Below, in pieces: positions 43,845 through 52,360 of a DNA stretch of 64,000 nucleotides. The translations under genes were made by a program, and so were the position numbers. Under the pieces are notes generated by a model. It did no database searches, had not been told where the DNA came from, and was given only the letters and a program-made list of their open reading frames with translations. The stretch is taken from positions 27,179-91,178 of the forward strand of contig NZ_CP036431.1 of assembly GCF_007752535.1 (NCBI RefSeq). The letters run 5' to 3'. Origin of the DNA: Tautonia plasticadhaerens. Lineage in GTDB: Bacteria; Planctomycetota; Planctomycetia; Isosphaerales; Isosphaeraceae. Within the stretch, counting starts at the first letter, position 1, and each line of letters begins with the position of its first letter.

Positions 43845-44914
43845 TCATCTCCCCCGGACGTCCGGGCAAGACCCGGGTCCTCATGCACGCCGGCGAATGC
43901 CCGGATGTGCTGATGGCTCGCTGGGAGGCCTTCGTCGCCGAACGCGGCCCCGGGCCCCTGAGCTACCACCCGGCCTGGCCGTCCGTGCTGGCCCGAGGGC
44001 TGGGGCACACCCCCTTCTGGATCGAGGTCGCTGAGGGGGATCGGACGCGGGGCTTGCTCCCCCTGTGCTTCCTCCGCACCCGGCTCTTCGGGCGGTTCCT
44101 CGTCGGCCTGCCCTACCTGAACTACGGCGGTGCCCTCGCCGAGGATGAGACGGTCGCCAGGCTGCTCGTCGACGAGGCTGTGGCGCTGGCCGACCGGCTC
44201 GAGGTCCGGTTCCTCGAGCTCCGCCAAGAGCATGTCCTCGACCACCCCGCCCTCGCCCATCGGCCAGCCGAGAAGGCCTACATGCGGCTGGCCCTGCCCG
44301 GCGACCCCGAGACGCTCTGGACGTCCCTGAGCTCCAAAGTGCGCAATCAGATCCGCAAAGGACAGAAGTCCGGGCTGGAGGTAACCTGGGGCGGCGAGGA
44401 TCAGCTCGATGCCTTCTACGAGGTCTTCTGCCGCAACATGCGCGACCTCGGGACCCCCGTCTTCGGCCGCCGTCTCTTTCGCGAGGCGGCCCGGCGCTTC
44501 CCCGGCCTCGCCGAGTTCTGCGTCGTCCGCGCCGGCCGACGCCCCGTCGCCGCGGCGATGCTGCTGCACGGCCGTGGGGTCACCGAGGTGCCCAGCGCCG
44601 GCGCGCTACGCGAGTTCAATCACCAGTGTGCGAATATGATAATGTATCACAACCTTCTCGAGCGAGCCGTCGCGGCGGGGCAGGAGACCTTCGATTTCGG
44701 CCGCTCCACGCCCGACACCCCGGTCTACCGCTTCAAGAAACAGTGGGGCGCCGTCCCCGCCCCGGCGGGGTGGCGGTCCTACGTCCGGGTCGGCGCCGCC
44801 TCCGAGTTACGCCCCGACAACCCCCGGTACCGGCATGCCATCCGGGCCTGGCAGCGGCTCCCCGTGGCCCTGACCCGCTGGGTCGGCCCCGCGATCGTAC
44901 GCGGGATCCCCTGA
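43841..44914 (+). CDS. FemAB-like acetyltransferase-fold protein (XrtA/PEP-CTERM cluster type)
   Basis: The 357-residue protein has two GNAT-like halves. Typical FemAB wording is LSYHPAWPSVLARGLGHTPF, LPYLNYGGALAEDETVARLL, SKVRNQIRKGQKSGLEVTWG, LGTPVFGRRLFREAARRFPG, HQCANMIMYHNLLERAVAAG and FDFGRSTPDTPVYRFKKQWG. That last motif (GRS-x5-YxFKxxWG) is conserved in the FemAB family proteins found beside exosortase systems. FemAB enzymes usually transfer aminoacyl groups from tRNA to peptidoglycan precursors. In these clusters the substrate is unknown, perhaps an amino sugar. ATGA overlap with the upstream gene. The last gene in tight coupling before a 207-base gap. Confidence 0.85.
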   Translation: MIISPGRPGKTRVLMHAGECPDVLMARWEAFVAERGPGPLSYHPAWPSVLARGLGHTPFWIEVAEGDRTRGLLPLCFLRTRLFGRFLVGLPYLNYGGALAEDETVARLLVDEAVALADRLEVRFLELRQEHVLDHPALAHRPAEKAYMRLALPGDPETLWTSLSSKVRNQIRKGQKSGLEVTWGGEDQLDAFYEVFCRNMRDLGTPVFGRRLFREAARRFPGLAEFCVVRAGRRPVAAAMLLHGRGVTEVPSAGALREFNHQCANMIMYHNLLERAVAAGQETFDFGRSTPDTPVYRFKKQWGAVPAPAGWRSYVRVGAASELRPDNPRYRHAIRAWQRLPVALTRWVGPAIVRGIP

Positions 44915-45121
44915 TCCTCCGGAGGCCGTCCGGCGATCGCCTCTCGATCCGTGACCATCCCCCCGCACCCCGGGCAGACAGCTCGCGAGTCGGGGCCGGC
45001 CCGGTCCTGGGCTCGGGCCTTCGGCGACCGAGGAGCGGGCCTCCCCCTCCCGGGATCCGCAACGACCGCGCCGGTTTCGACCGCCGCGAGGAACTCCTCC
45101 TCCAATCACAGGGAGCCCACC

Positions 45122-46324
45122 ATGACCGTGATCCTCGCAATAATCGTCGCCTGCTCGGCGGCCGATCGGTGCCCCGAATGCGGCTGGCAGCCCCGGACGA
45201 CGGAGACATCCGTCGAGGTCGGCACCGCCGAGGAGCTGATCGCCGCCGTCGGCCGGGCACGCCCCAACACGACGATCTTCCTCCGGGACGGGGTCTATCA
45301 GATCAATCGCTGGTTCGAGGTCGCCGTGCCCGACATCGTCATACGCGGGCGGTCCGGGGACCGGAACAAGGTGGTTCTGCGCGGCCCCGGGGTCGATGAG
45401 CATCAGGTCGGCACGATCCTCTCCGTCGGCGCGCCTCGGGTGACGATCGCCGACCTGAGCGTCGGCCTGGTCGCGCACCATGGGGTCCAGGTCCGAGGCG
45501 AGCTGGGGGCCGACGACGTGGAGCTCCACAACCTCCGCGTCGTCGAGACTGGCCAACAACTCGTCAAGGGGAGCATGGGCGAGGACGGCCGAGGCCCCCA
45601 CAGAGGCCTCCTCTCCTGCTCGACCCTGGAGTACGTCGACCATGCCCCCAGTTCCTATACCAACGGGGTGGACGTCCTGGGGGGCCGCGGCTGGGTCGTG
45701 CGCGACTGCGTGTTCCGGCGCATCCGCGGACCCGAAGCCGAGGGCCATAGGGCCGGGCCGGCGGTCCTCTTCTGGCACGGCTCCCGAGATACGATCGTCG
45801 AGCGGAACCTCGTCCTCGACTGCTACCGGGGGATCGCATTCGGGCTGGAGCCGCGAGCCGGCGATCCCGGGGCGGATCACCTCGGTGGGGTCATTCGGAG
45901 GAACGCCATCTGCAATCGATCCCCCTGGGCCGACGAAGCGATCGAGGTCGGCGCCTGCCCCGACGTCCTGATCGACCACAACACCGTCCTGGTCGAGGGG
46001 AAGCTGCGATGGTCGATCAGCGTCCGGTTTCCCGAGACGGCCGCGACGGTGCGCAACAACCTGACGAACAACTCCGTGGCGGCCCGGGACGGCGCCAGGC
46101 TTGAGCAGTCGGCCAACATCCTCGACGCCCGACCGGAATGGTTCGTCGACCCGGACCGGGGAGACCTCCGACTTGTGGGTTACGCCACGCCCTCCCCGGG
46201 CGATCGGCCCGGAATCTCGGGGCTCGCCGCGGGTGTCGGGGCCTTCGAGCCCGGCGCCAAGCGGCCTACGCCCGGTCGACAGCCCGACCCGCCCGGAGGC
46301 CGGGCCCCCGGAGCACACCCATGA
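45122..46324 (+). CDS. Right-handed beta-helix (pectate-lyase-fold) protein
   Basis: The 400-residue protein starts at ATG 45122 (GGGAG upstream) with a short hydrophobic stretch ending IIVAC, weakly like a lipobox but lacking an N-terminal Lys/Arg. The mature part begins SVEVGTAEELIAAVGRARPN and continues with repeated beta-strand coils (IVIRGRSGDRNKVVLRGPGV, VTIADLSVGLVAHHGVQVRG, WVVRDCVFRRIRGPEAEGHR, RDTIVERNLVLDCYRGIAFG). It is clearly related to the N-terminal beta-helix of the giant protein at 56918-62239, with shared blocks YTNG, AVLxWxxSxDTIxExN and RxIAFGL. A glycan lyase or glycan-binding surface role is likely. No catalytic residues are certain. Confidence 0.8.
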   Translation: MTVILAIIVACSAADRCPECGWQPRTTETSVEVGTAEELIAAVGRARPNTTIFLRDGVYQINRWFEVAVPDIVIRGRSGDRNKVVLRGPGVDEHQVGTILSVGAPRVTIADLSVGLVAHHGVQVRGELGADDVELHNLRVVETGQQLVKGSMGEDGRGPHRGLLSCSTLEYVDHAPSSYTNGVDVLGGRGWVVRDCVFRRIRGPEAEGHRAGPAVLFWHGSRDTIVERNLVLDCYRGIAFGLEPRAGDPGADHLGGVIRRNAICNRSPWADEAIEVGACPDVLIDHNTVLVEGKLRWSISVRFPETAATVRNNLTNNSVAARDGARLEQSANILDARPEWFVDPDRGDLRLVGYATPSPGDRPGISGLAAGVGAFEPGAKRPTPGRQPDPPGGRAPGAHP

Positions 46325-47280
46325 GCCGCGAGCACCTCGCACACCCGGCGGTCGCCGACGCCGGCATGCGCGCCCGCCCCGAGGATCGGCTTCGGATCGT
46401 CCTGAGCTTCGACGTCGAGGAACACCATCGGATCGAGGCGGCGGCCGGGCTGGAGATCGACGCGGACCTCCGGCGGCACTACGCCGGTCGCGTCGGCCCG
46501 GCGACGCGCCTACTTCTCGGCATGCTGGGCGAGCGGGGAATCCGGGCGACGTTCTTCATCGTCGGCGACCTGGCGTGCCGCGACCCGGATCTGGTCCGCG
46601 AAATACATGGGGAAGGCCACGAGATCGCCTGCCACGGCTGGGATCATACCTCGATCCTTCGCATGTCGCCCGAGGCGTTGCGCCGGGACGCCAGTCGGGC
46701 CAAGGATGCGCTCGAACAGATCACGGGCGAGGTCGTCTCCGGCTACCGCGCGCCGACGTTCAGTATCGTGCGGAGGACGGCCTGGGCCATCGACGTGATC
46801 GCCGAAGTAGGGTTTGAATATGATTCCTCGATCTATCCAGTCCGCCATGATCGATACGGCATCCCGGACGCTCCCCGGTGGCCGTTCATCGCCCGAGGGC
46901 CGAGGCTCGCCCTGCTCGAATTGCCGCCAGCGTCCTACCGCGTCCTCGGGATGAACCTCCCGACGGGAGGCGGCGGATACTTTCGACTGCTCCCGTCCAT
47001 CGTCCTCGAGCAGACGATCCGACAGATCGCCCGGCGCCACCCGATCCCGATCGCCACCCTCTACTTCCACCCCTGGGAGTTCGACCCCGCTCAGCCACGC
47101 CTTCCCCTCACTCGCCCGAGCCAAGTCCGCACCTACGTCGGGATCGCTTCGGCACGTGACAAGTTGGACGCCTTGCTCGGCCGGCACGAATTCGCAAGGG
47201 CCGTCGACGTGGCCTCGGCTCTCTCACCCGGGGGCGACGGCATCGGCGAATTTGTCCTGGGGTCGAGGGAGACGGAGTAA
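46321..47280 (+). CDS. XrtA-cluster type polysaccharide deacetylase
   Basis: The 319-residue NodB-fold enzyme starts in an ATGA overlap. Catalytic/metal motifs are IVLSFDVEEHHR (Asp at ~31) and GHEIACHGWDHTS (the two metal-binding His), then GYRAPTFSIVRRTAWAIDVI. The C-terminal YFHPWEFDPAQPRLPLTRPS is the DUF3473-like element found in deacetylases of PEP-CTERM/XrtA clusters. It would remove N-acetyl groups from the polysaccharide or a lipid-linked intermediate. No signal peptide is seen. It is the last gene of the island, and the IS5-type remnant starts within 20 bases of its stop. Confidence 0.88.
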   Translation: MSREHLAHPAVADAGMRARPEDRLRIVLSFDVEEHHRIEAAAGLEIDADLRRHYAGRVGPATRLLLGMLGERGIRATFFIVGDLACRDPDLVREIHGEGHEIACHGWDHTSILRMSPEALRRDASRAKDALEQITGEVVSGYRAPTFSIVRRTAWAIDVIAEVGFEYDSSIYPVRHDRYGIPDAPRWPFIARGPRLALLELPPASYRVLGMNLPTGGGGYFRLLPSIVLEQTIRQIARRHPIPIATLYFHPWEFDPAQPRLPLTRPSQVRTYVGIASARDKLDALLGRHEFARAVDVASALSPGGDGIGEFVLGSRETE

Positions 47281-47293
47281 AAACCCTGACAAA

Positions 47294-47526
47294 ACCGGGT
47301 GGATTACATCACATCGTGGTGGAGGTTGCGAAAGCAGATGGCACACGCGGCCAGGGTCGTCCAGGCGTCCCGGATCAACCCCAGCCGATCGTCCGCTCCA
47401 CCACCCACCGCACCTCGCCCAGCCCGCTACCGTGCGGCGTCCGCTTCCTGGCGATGTGCGGCTCGATGCCCAGCCTCCGCAGATACTCCCGGGTCCCCTC
47501 GCCGTCGTAGCCCCGGTCGGGCAGGG
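47294..47526 (-). pseudogene. IS5-family transposase C-terminal remnant
   Basis: Read on the minus strand, the text ALPDRGYDGEGTREYLRRLG, IEPHIARKRTPHGSGLGEVR and WVVERTIGW is the C-terminal part of an IS5-type DDE transposase, with the second Asp in DRGYD and the Glu in VVERTI. An internal deletion and frame change then join LIRDAWTTLAACAICFRNLH and the stop near 47300. The 5' part has been replaced by the IS4-type element. It is not functional. It borders the last polysaccharide gene. Confidence 0.75.
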
Positions 47527-47930
47527 CTTTGGAGGTGGACTGATGCGTCGGCTAAACTGCTGCCACACCGGGAGATAGCCCATTTCCACGGAGGCAGCAC
47601 GATGGCCCCGGCCCTGGACGAGGTGGTGCAACGGTTCGCCGAGCAGAGCCCCGTGGCCGTCATGGCCCGGGCCGCCCTGGGGCACGCCCTGGACCCCCAG
47701 GCCATCAACGCCCTCCTCGAGCGGGCCTCCCAGCGGCACTCCACCCGGGCGTTGCTGTTCCCCTCGGTGGTGGGCCTGATGGCGGCGGTCGTCGCCAGGG
47801 GCCGGCCCGCCGTCAACGCCGCCTACCGGGCCAGGGCCGAGACGCTCTGCGTCTCGCTCGAGGCCGCCTACGCCAAGCTCGATCCCGGTGTGGCAGCAGT
47901 TTAGCCGACGCATCAGTCCACCTCCAAAGC
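47527..47930 (+). mobile_element. IS4-type internally deleted element (MITE-like, ~404 bp)
   Basis: Nearly perfect terminal inverted repeats of about 46 bases bound the unit. The left begins CTTTGGAGGTGGACTGATGC and runs through GCTAAACTGCTGCCACACCG to ~47573, and the right is its complement from ~47885 to 47930. Between them is only a 100-codon stub of an IS4-family transposase gene. The element lies between the IS5 remnant and the truncated intron RT. The first ~30 bases of the same terminal repeat also abut the other intron copy at 3134-3163. GGGCAGGG and CCCTGCCC on the two outsides are inverted, so they are not a target duplication. Confidence 0.8.
47602..47904 (+). pseudogene. IS4-family transposase, N-terminal stub
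   Basis: The 100-residue frame starts at ATG 47602 after GGAGG and reads MAPALDEVVQRFAEQSPVAV, MARAALGHALDPQAINALLE, RASQRHSTRALLFPSVVGLM. This is the N-terminal segment of a planctomycete IS4-type transposase (usual form FxExSPVxVMxRAxLExxL, then TRxLLFSxVxDLM). It ends LDPGVAAV by running straight into the right terminal repeat, and the whole DDE domain is gone. The element can only move if a full transposase is supplied elsewhere. Confidence 0.75.
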
Positions 47931-48377
47931 CCCTGCCCGGTAGGCGTGTTGCTCCGGCCCCAGGTCGGCCTCGGAGATCGGCTCCAAGACCGGGACCACG
48001 GCCATCTGCGCCACGCGATCCCGGATCGTACCGATGCCCAGCGGTCGTCGCTTGCCATCGCCTTTCGGGATGAACACGCGCCGGGCCGGCTGGGGGCGGT
48101 ACGACTTCGCTCTCAATCCCGCCGCCGGTTCGCCCAGCCGCCGGTCCAGGCCGTACGCCTCGATGTCCGCGAATGTCTGGCGATCGACCCCCGGCACGCC
48201 GCCGTCGGCACGGCAGCGGGCGTCGGCCCATCCCAGGGCGTCCCTGCGGTACATCTTGTCGTACAGCGCGTAGGACCGATAGCCGGGCGATCCCTTCGCC
48301 TTGGCGTGCAACGCCTCCTGGGACTCCTGAACCTTCGGTGGAGGTGGTAGGCTCACGGCCAATCTCCCGGCTCTCAT
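47913..48377 (-). pseudogene. ltrA: Group II intron reverse transcriptase, truncated (second copy)
   Basis: From ATG 48377 the protein is identical to the left copy up to HAYRAG and then ends with ALEVD and a stop, because one extra G shifts the frame in the IS4 terminal sequence. RT motifs 0-2 are present (IPKGDGKRRPLGIGTIRDRV). The YADD-containing palm, maturase and endonuclease parts are missing. It is a dead fragment. Confidence 0.85.
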
Positions 48378-48887
48378 GCCCCTTCGGACGCTGGTCTCGG
48401 ACTCGGGCCCCTTCCCTCCGCAGGAATTACCCGCCCTCGACGGTACTACGGGCCTGTCCCTCACCCCGGGCGGACCGGCCCGGCCCTCACGGGCTTCGGG
48501 TCGGCGGTCACGTCCGCCACCGCGCGGGGCTTCACGTGTCGTGCCGGGTCTCCCTGTGCCGGCATGCCGTCGCCACTACCCCGGAGGGACCGCTGGGTCG
48601 GATCGCTCGTGAGGCGGCCCTTGCACCGCCTCATTTCTCGCCAGCGGCGGCGGCCTTCCCCGTTATGTCGGCGGGTCGGCCCCCTCGTCATTTCTCTCGG
48701 GGCCTGCTCGGCGTTCACGCGCGTTACGGCCTGCCTGCTCGCCGAGTCGCCGGGGCGACCCGTTGTCTCGGAGGCTCCGACGGCTTCGTTAGCTCTGCCG
48801 CCGCTCCGATAGCTTCCGGCTGGAGCGATCGAGTTGGCCGGGTGGGACTTGCACCCACCGGATGACCCGCACCTTTCCACGTCGCTC
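47933..48887 (-). mobile_element. Group II intron, 5' fragment (second copy)
   Basis: The same intron 5' piece as at 2179-3132 on the opposite strand, beginning at GAGCGACGTGG (48887 downward). It is truncated at the same RT codon by the same IS4-type terminal sequence. It lacks domains V/VI and a 3' end. Upstream flank (48891 on) differs from the left copy, so the two copies sit in different surroundings. Confidence 0.75.
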
Positions 48888-48910
48888 AACGAAATATCAA
48901 TTAAAATATA

Positions 48911-49982
48911 GGAGTTACGTGGAAGTGGCTTTGTGTCCATGGAAGGTTGAGCCTGGACTTATGATACCATGACTGTCATGATGAACGTCATCAAGTGCTA
49001 CGACACCGATTACATCGACTTCCTCATCGCCAGCCCCGAGCTCTTCTCCTGCACGGAGGCCGCCAAGGTGCAACCGGAGGCGATCTTCCCACCGGCCCAT
49101 AACTCCTTCACGCGGCGGCTGCTCCTCCTGGAGCCCGACCCCGAGCCCCTGTGGCGGGAGGCCCGACCCCTGGTCCCACGCACCGGCGGCCTGCTGGTCC
49201 TCGACGACTCGACCCTGGACAAGCCCTACGCCAGGTCGATCGACCTTGTCACCCGGCACCGGTCCGGCAAGCATCACGCCGTGGTCCTCGGCATCAATCT
49301 GAGGACCTCGCTCTGGACCGACGGCGACCGCCACATCCCCTGCGACTACCGCTTCTATGACAAGGGCACCGACGGCCTGACGAAAAACGACCACTTCGGC
49401 GCCATGCTCGGCGCGGCCAAAGAGCGGGGCTTCGCCCCGGACTGCGTCGCCTTCGACAGCTGGTACAGCGGCCTGGAGAACCTCAAGCTGATCCGCGGCC
49501 TGGGCTGGCGGTGGCTGACGCGGCTGAAGGTCAACCGCCGGGTCAACCTCGACCGGCAGGGCAACAAGGCCGTCGGCGCGACGGCGATCGAGACGGGCGG
49601 GACGATCGTCCATCGGGAAGGTTACGGGCTGATCCGGGTCTTCAGGATCGTCTCCCGAGGCGGGGACACTGAGCACTGGGCGACCGACGACCTGGCGATG
49701 GACGAGATGACCCGACTGAGCCTGGCCGAGCGGACCTGGGCGATCGAGAACTACCATCGGGGGCTGAAGCAGTGCTGCGGCGTGGGGCGATGCCAGGCGC
49801 GGGCCGGTCGGGCGCAACGCAACCACATCGGGATGGCGATCCGGGCGTTCCTGCGGCCGGAGCGCCGCCATTTCTACGCCACTGGGATCAGTTGGTACGA
49901 GGCCAGGGCCCGAATCGTCCGTGGCGCGATCTAGGCGTACATCGCGAATCCGCTGCACGGATTGTCATGACCGCGTAACTCC
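48911..49982 (+). mobile_element. IS701/IS4-like insertion sequence (intact)
   Basis: Short terminal inverted repeats GGAGTTACGTGG (48911) and the complement of CCGCGTAACTCC (ending 49982) enclose one transposase gene. It inserted 20 bases outside the right intron copy, in an AT-rich spot. A clear target duplication could not be defined from the flanks (aaaatata / cataatat). Confidence 0.7.
48969..49934 (+). CDS. IS701-like DDE transposase
   Basis: The 321-residue protein has a complete DDE set: LLVLDDSTLDKPYARSIDLV (first Asp), CVAFDSWYSGLENLKLIRGL (second Asp), and RTWAIENYHRGLKQCCGVGR (Glu in the YREXXK-like region). RHRSGKHHAVVLGINL is typical of the IS701/DDE_5 group. The N-terminus is short compared with full IS701 enzymes (~400 residues), but family members of this size exist in planctomycetes. 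Frame and catalytic residues are intact, so the element may be active. Start ATG 48969; an internal ATG (48978 or 48981) is possible. Confidence 0.8.
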   Translation: MTVMMNVIKCYDTDYIDFLIASPELFSCTEAAKVQPEAIFPPAHNSFTRRLLLLEPDPEPLWREARPLVPRTGGLLVLDDSTLDKPYARSIDLVTRHRSGKHHAVVLGINLRTSLWTDGDRHIPCDYRFYDKGTDGLTKNDHFGAMLGAAKERGFAPDCVAFDSWYSGLENLKLIRGLGWRWLTRLKVNRRVNLDRQGNKAVGATAIETGGTIVHREGYGLIRVFRIVSRGGDTEHWATDDLAMDEMTRLSLAERTWAIENYHRGLKQCCGVGRCQARAGRAQRNHIGMAIRAFLRPERRHFYATGISWYEARARIVRGAI

Positions 49983-50312
49983 CATAATATTATCATTTAA
50001 ATTCATGAAAAATCACACACAAGAAAAGGAGTGGCGGGCTGATGTGGGAGAACCTCCTCGGCCGGCCCGTCATCAGCGACATCGCCGACGCGTACAGGCC
50101 GGCTGAACCGGACGTGATGACGTCTCCGACTCGCGGCATCTCTTCGAACAGGAACCGTCTGATGAAGGCTCTCCTTCCGGTGGCCAATTGCGTATTCTAC
50201 GAGTGGACGTAGGATCGCCACAACAGGATCGATCTCGACCGAAGACTCTAGAGTCGCTGCACAATAAGGGTTTGCCGATCCGACGCCGTACTTCGCCCCT
50301 CCCGGCCCCGGG
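49983..50312. other. Gap between two insertion sequences, no gene
   Basis: This ~330-bp stretch begins AT-rich, then holds a short translatable segment (about 50050-50110) ending quickly and no recognisable family. It probably contains the outer end of the IS5-type element that follows. I could not pair its terminal repeats. Confidence 0.4.
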
Positions 50313-51185
50313 TCAGGCATACATCAGATTGTGCAGACCGGCCACGTTCTTCAGGATCAGGGTGTGGCGCCGGTCCGGGTTGCGATACCGCTCCGAGGCG
50401 ATCCGCCATATCTCCATCTCGCCGATCCCGTGCTCCGCCACGATCCGCCGCCGGGACACCACCCGGTTCCTCCGCCTCTGGCCCGCCGTCAACTCGCCGC
50501 CCCGGGGCCTGCGGATCGGCGTCTCCGGCGAGGTCCCCAGGTACGCCGTGTCGCCCGTCCGCCTCGCATCCGGCGGGGCCACCGCCCGGGTCCGGTCGGA
50601 GACCTTCTCGTCGTGGACGCTGCCGGGGAACGACTCGGACACGGCGGCGATCCGCAACCGTTGCGGCTCGGCCCCGGGCCCGGGCGGCTTGGTGCGGCGG
50701 GCCGTGACCACCTGGTTCTTGATCGTGTGCCGCTCCTCCTTGCCCGAGTAGAACGCCCGCCGCCTCCCCGTGGGCCGGCGGGTGGGCCGCTCGGTGGCGT
50801 CGAGGAACAGCTCCCTGATCTCCTCCGGGTCGAGCTTGATGCGCCGCTCGGGGATGCGAACGATGCCGGCCAGTTGCGGTTGCAGGGGGTTGATGTTGCG
50901 GCCCACGGCCGAGTCGTCGAGGCCGAAGAGGGAGCCGAGGAAGGCGTGGGCGGCGTAGGTGCGGTGGTAGATCAGCAGCATCAGGAGGCGGTCGGCCAGG
51001 CCCAGTGCGTGCTTCCGCCCGGCGCCGGGCCGGCGTCGGCGACCGGGTCGGTCCTTGCGCCTGGCGTCGGCTCGCTCGTACCGGGGCGTCAGGTCCGCCA
51101 TCAGTCGGTCGAAGGCGGCCGGGGTGATGCCCGTCAGCTGGCGGAAGGCGTCGGGGGATCGTCGGAGGCGCTCGGTGTGGCTCAT
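50313..51185 (-). CDS. IS5-family transposase (DDE_Tnp_4 type)
   Basis: The 290-residue protein begins MSHTERLRRSPDAFRQLTGI. It has an N-terminal helix-turn-helix-like region (HALGLADRLLMLLIYHRTYA, FGLDDSAVGRNI) and a DDE domain with FLDATERPTRRPT (first Asp), SVHDEKVSD and RRTGDTAYLG (second Asp), and RRRIVAEHGIGEMEIWRI (Glu). It is full-length and in one frame, so probably active. It resembles the planctomycete/cyanobacterial transposases with a YSGKEERHTIKNQ segment. Confidence 0.85.
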   Translation of the reverse strand: MSHTERLRRSPDAFRQLTGITPAAFDRLMADLTPRYERADARRKDRPGRRRRPGAGRKHALGLADRLLMLLIYHRTYAAHAFLGSLFGLDDSAVGRNINPLQPQLAGIVRIPERRIKLDPEEIRELFLDATERPTRRPTGRRRAFYSGKEERHTIKNQVVTARRTKPPGPGAEPQRLRIAAVSESFPGSVHDEKVSDRTRAVAPPDARRTGDTAYLGTSPETPIRRPRGGELTAGQRRRNRVVSRRRIVAEHGIGEMEIWRIASERYRNPDRRHTLILKNVAGLHNLMYA

Positions 51186-51210
51186 CCCGGCAGCCTACCA
51201 GGTCGGCCGG

Positions 51211-52347
51211 CTATTCCAAAGAGACAAGGACTCCAACCGGAGTGGGATCCCGGCGTGGCGGATGAACGAGGCCGGCAGGTCCGGTCGCTGCCGCAAGGCC
51301 GAGAAGCAGGTTCGGTCGCTGCCGCAAGGCCGAGGACTCGTCCCACAGCCGGAGCCGGAGCTCTCGGGTGTCCTCGGGCGCATAGCTCGGCAATCGCGGG
51401 TACTCGGTGTCGCCCCACACCCCTTCGTCCGGATTCGCATCCGGGGCGTAGCCGGGGAAGTCCTCGGCCTCGATCCCCGGATGCTTGGCCTGGTACGCCT
51501 CCACCACCCTCGACCGCTTATGGATCCCGCCCCGGTCCCGGAGGATCGTCATCGGCCCCCGGGGCCGGCCCCGGGGCCGGGCCAGGAAGGAGACCGTGTC
51601 CTCCCCGTGGGCGTTGGCGTCGTCCGGCAGCAACCGGAAGACGAGGTTGGGCCGCCGGAGCGCCGGGCTGACGGCCACGGCGCCGATCGCCGAGATCCGG
51701 CCCTTGCGATGCCACGCCCCCTGGATCGGGGCCTTTCCCCCGGGGGCGTAGGTGCGGCGGGCCACCGGCTCGAGCGGGGACCCCGACCCGTCGAGGAAGG
51801 CGAGTCGGGCCTTCCGCTGCTCGGCCCGCTCGACGATCCGGCGCAGCACCTCGGCCCTTCAGCGGGCGATCCCCTCCTCGTTGCGCTGCTTGGCCCGCCT
51901 CTGCGGCCTCTGGCCGGCCCGGTTCAGCCGCCGTCGGATGAGCTTGCGGGCGTGCTCGACGTGGTAGGTGACGCCGAAGCGGCGGCGGATGACCTCGGCG
52001 ACCCGCTGGGCACTCCACGGGTCGTTGGGCCAGCCGTGGGCCCTGGCCCCCCGCGGCAGCAAGTCCTCGAGCTCCCGGAGTCGCTCGTCGGAGGGCCGGG
52101 GCGTCGGGCCGGGATGCGGCCTGGCGGCCAGGGCCTCGGGGGAGTCCTTGGCCATGCCGAGCCGGCGATACAACGAGGTACGGCAGACGCCGAGGATGCG
52201 AGCGATGACGGTGGGGGACTCGCCCTGCTGCATCAGTTCGACGGCTCGGCGCCGGCGGCGTTCCAGTTCGCCTGCGGTCCCGATGGGCCTCATACCGGTA
52301 CTACGCCGCAAACCGCCCAGGTGTTTCTTTGGCCAGGATGGAGTCAA
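51211..52347 (-). pseudogene. IS630-family transposase with premature stop and C-terminal duplication
   Basis: One frame spans the gene apart from an in-frame TGA at 51861-51859. The N-terminal half (ELERRRRRAVELMQQGESPT, ARILGVCRTSLYRRLGMAKD) has the HTH. The C-terminal half (ARLAFLDGSGSPLEPVARRT with the first Asp, IHKRSRVVEAYQAKHPGIEA, FPGYAPDANPDEGVWGDTEY with the Glu) has the DDE part. The stop replaces what is probably Trp (TGG to TGA). A ~31-bp tandem duplication (51282-51303 and 51313-51334) then alters the C-terminal frame. The usual second Asp (DxxxxH) reads DRGGIHK, acceptable for this group. It is a recently killed copy. Confidence 0.75.
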
Positions 52348-52360
52348 TAGGCCTCGAGGT

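Larger units (their letters stand above)
47902..48890 (-). repeat. Right copy of the ~988-bp island-flanking inverted repeat
   Basis: Reverse complement of 2176-3163. It is 989 bases long against 988, the difference being one G near 47930. Position p in the left copy corresponds to 51066 - p here. The two copies face each other across ~44.7 kb that contains the complete polysaccharide island, so homologous recombination between them would invert the island. Confidence 0.9.

Noticed and set aside
47519..47938. GGGCAGGG as the target duplication of the IS4-type element
   Set aside because: The two outside copies are inverted relative to each other and also fit the native reading frames of the IS5 remnant and the intron RT.
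51859..51861. In-frame TGA as a selenocysteine codon in a transposase
   Set aside because: Transposases do not use selenocysteine, no SECIS-like hairpin was evident, and the C-terminus is also damaged by a tandem duplication. A nonsense mutation is simpler.
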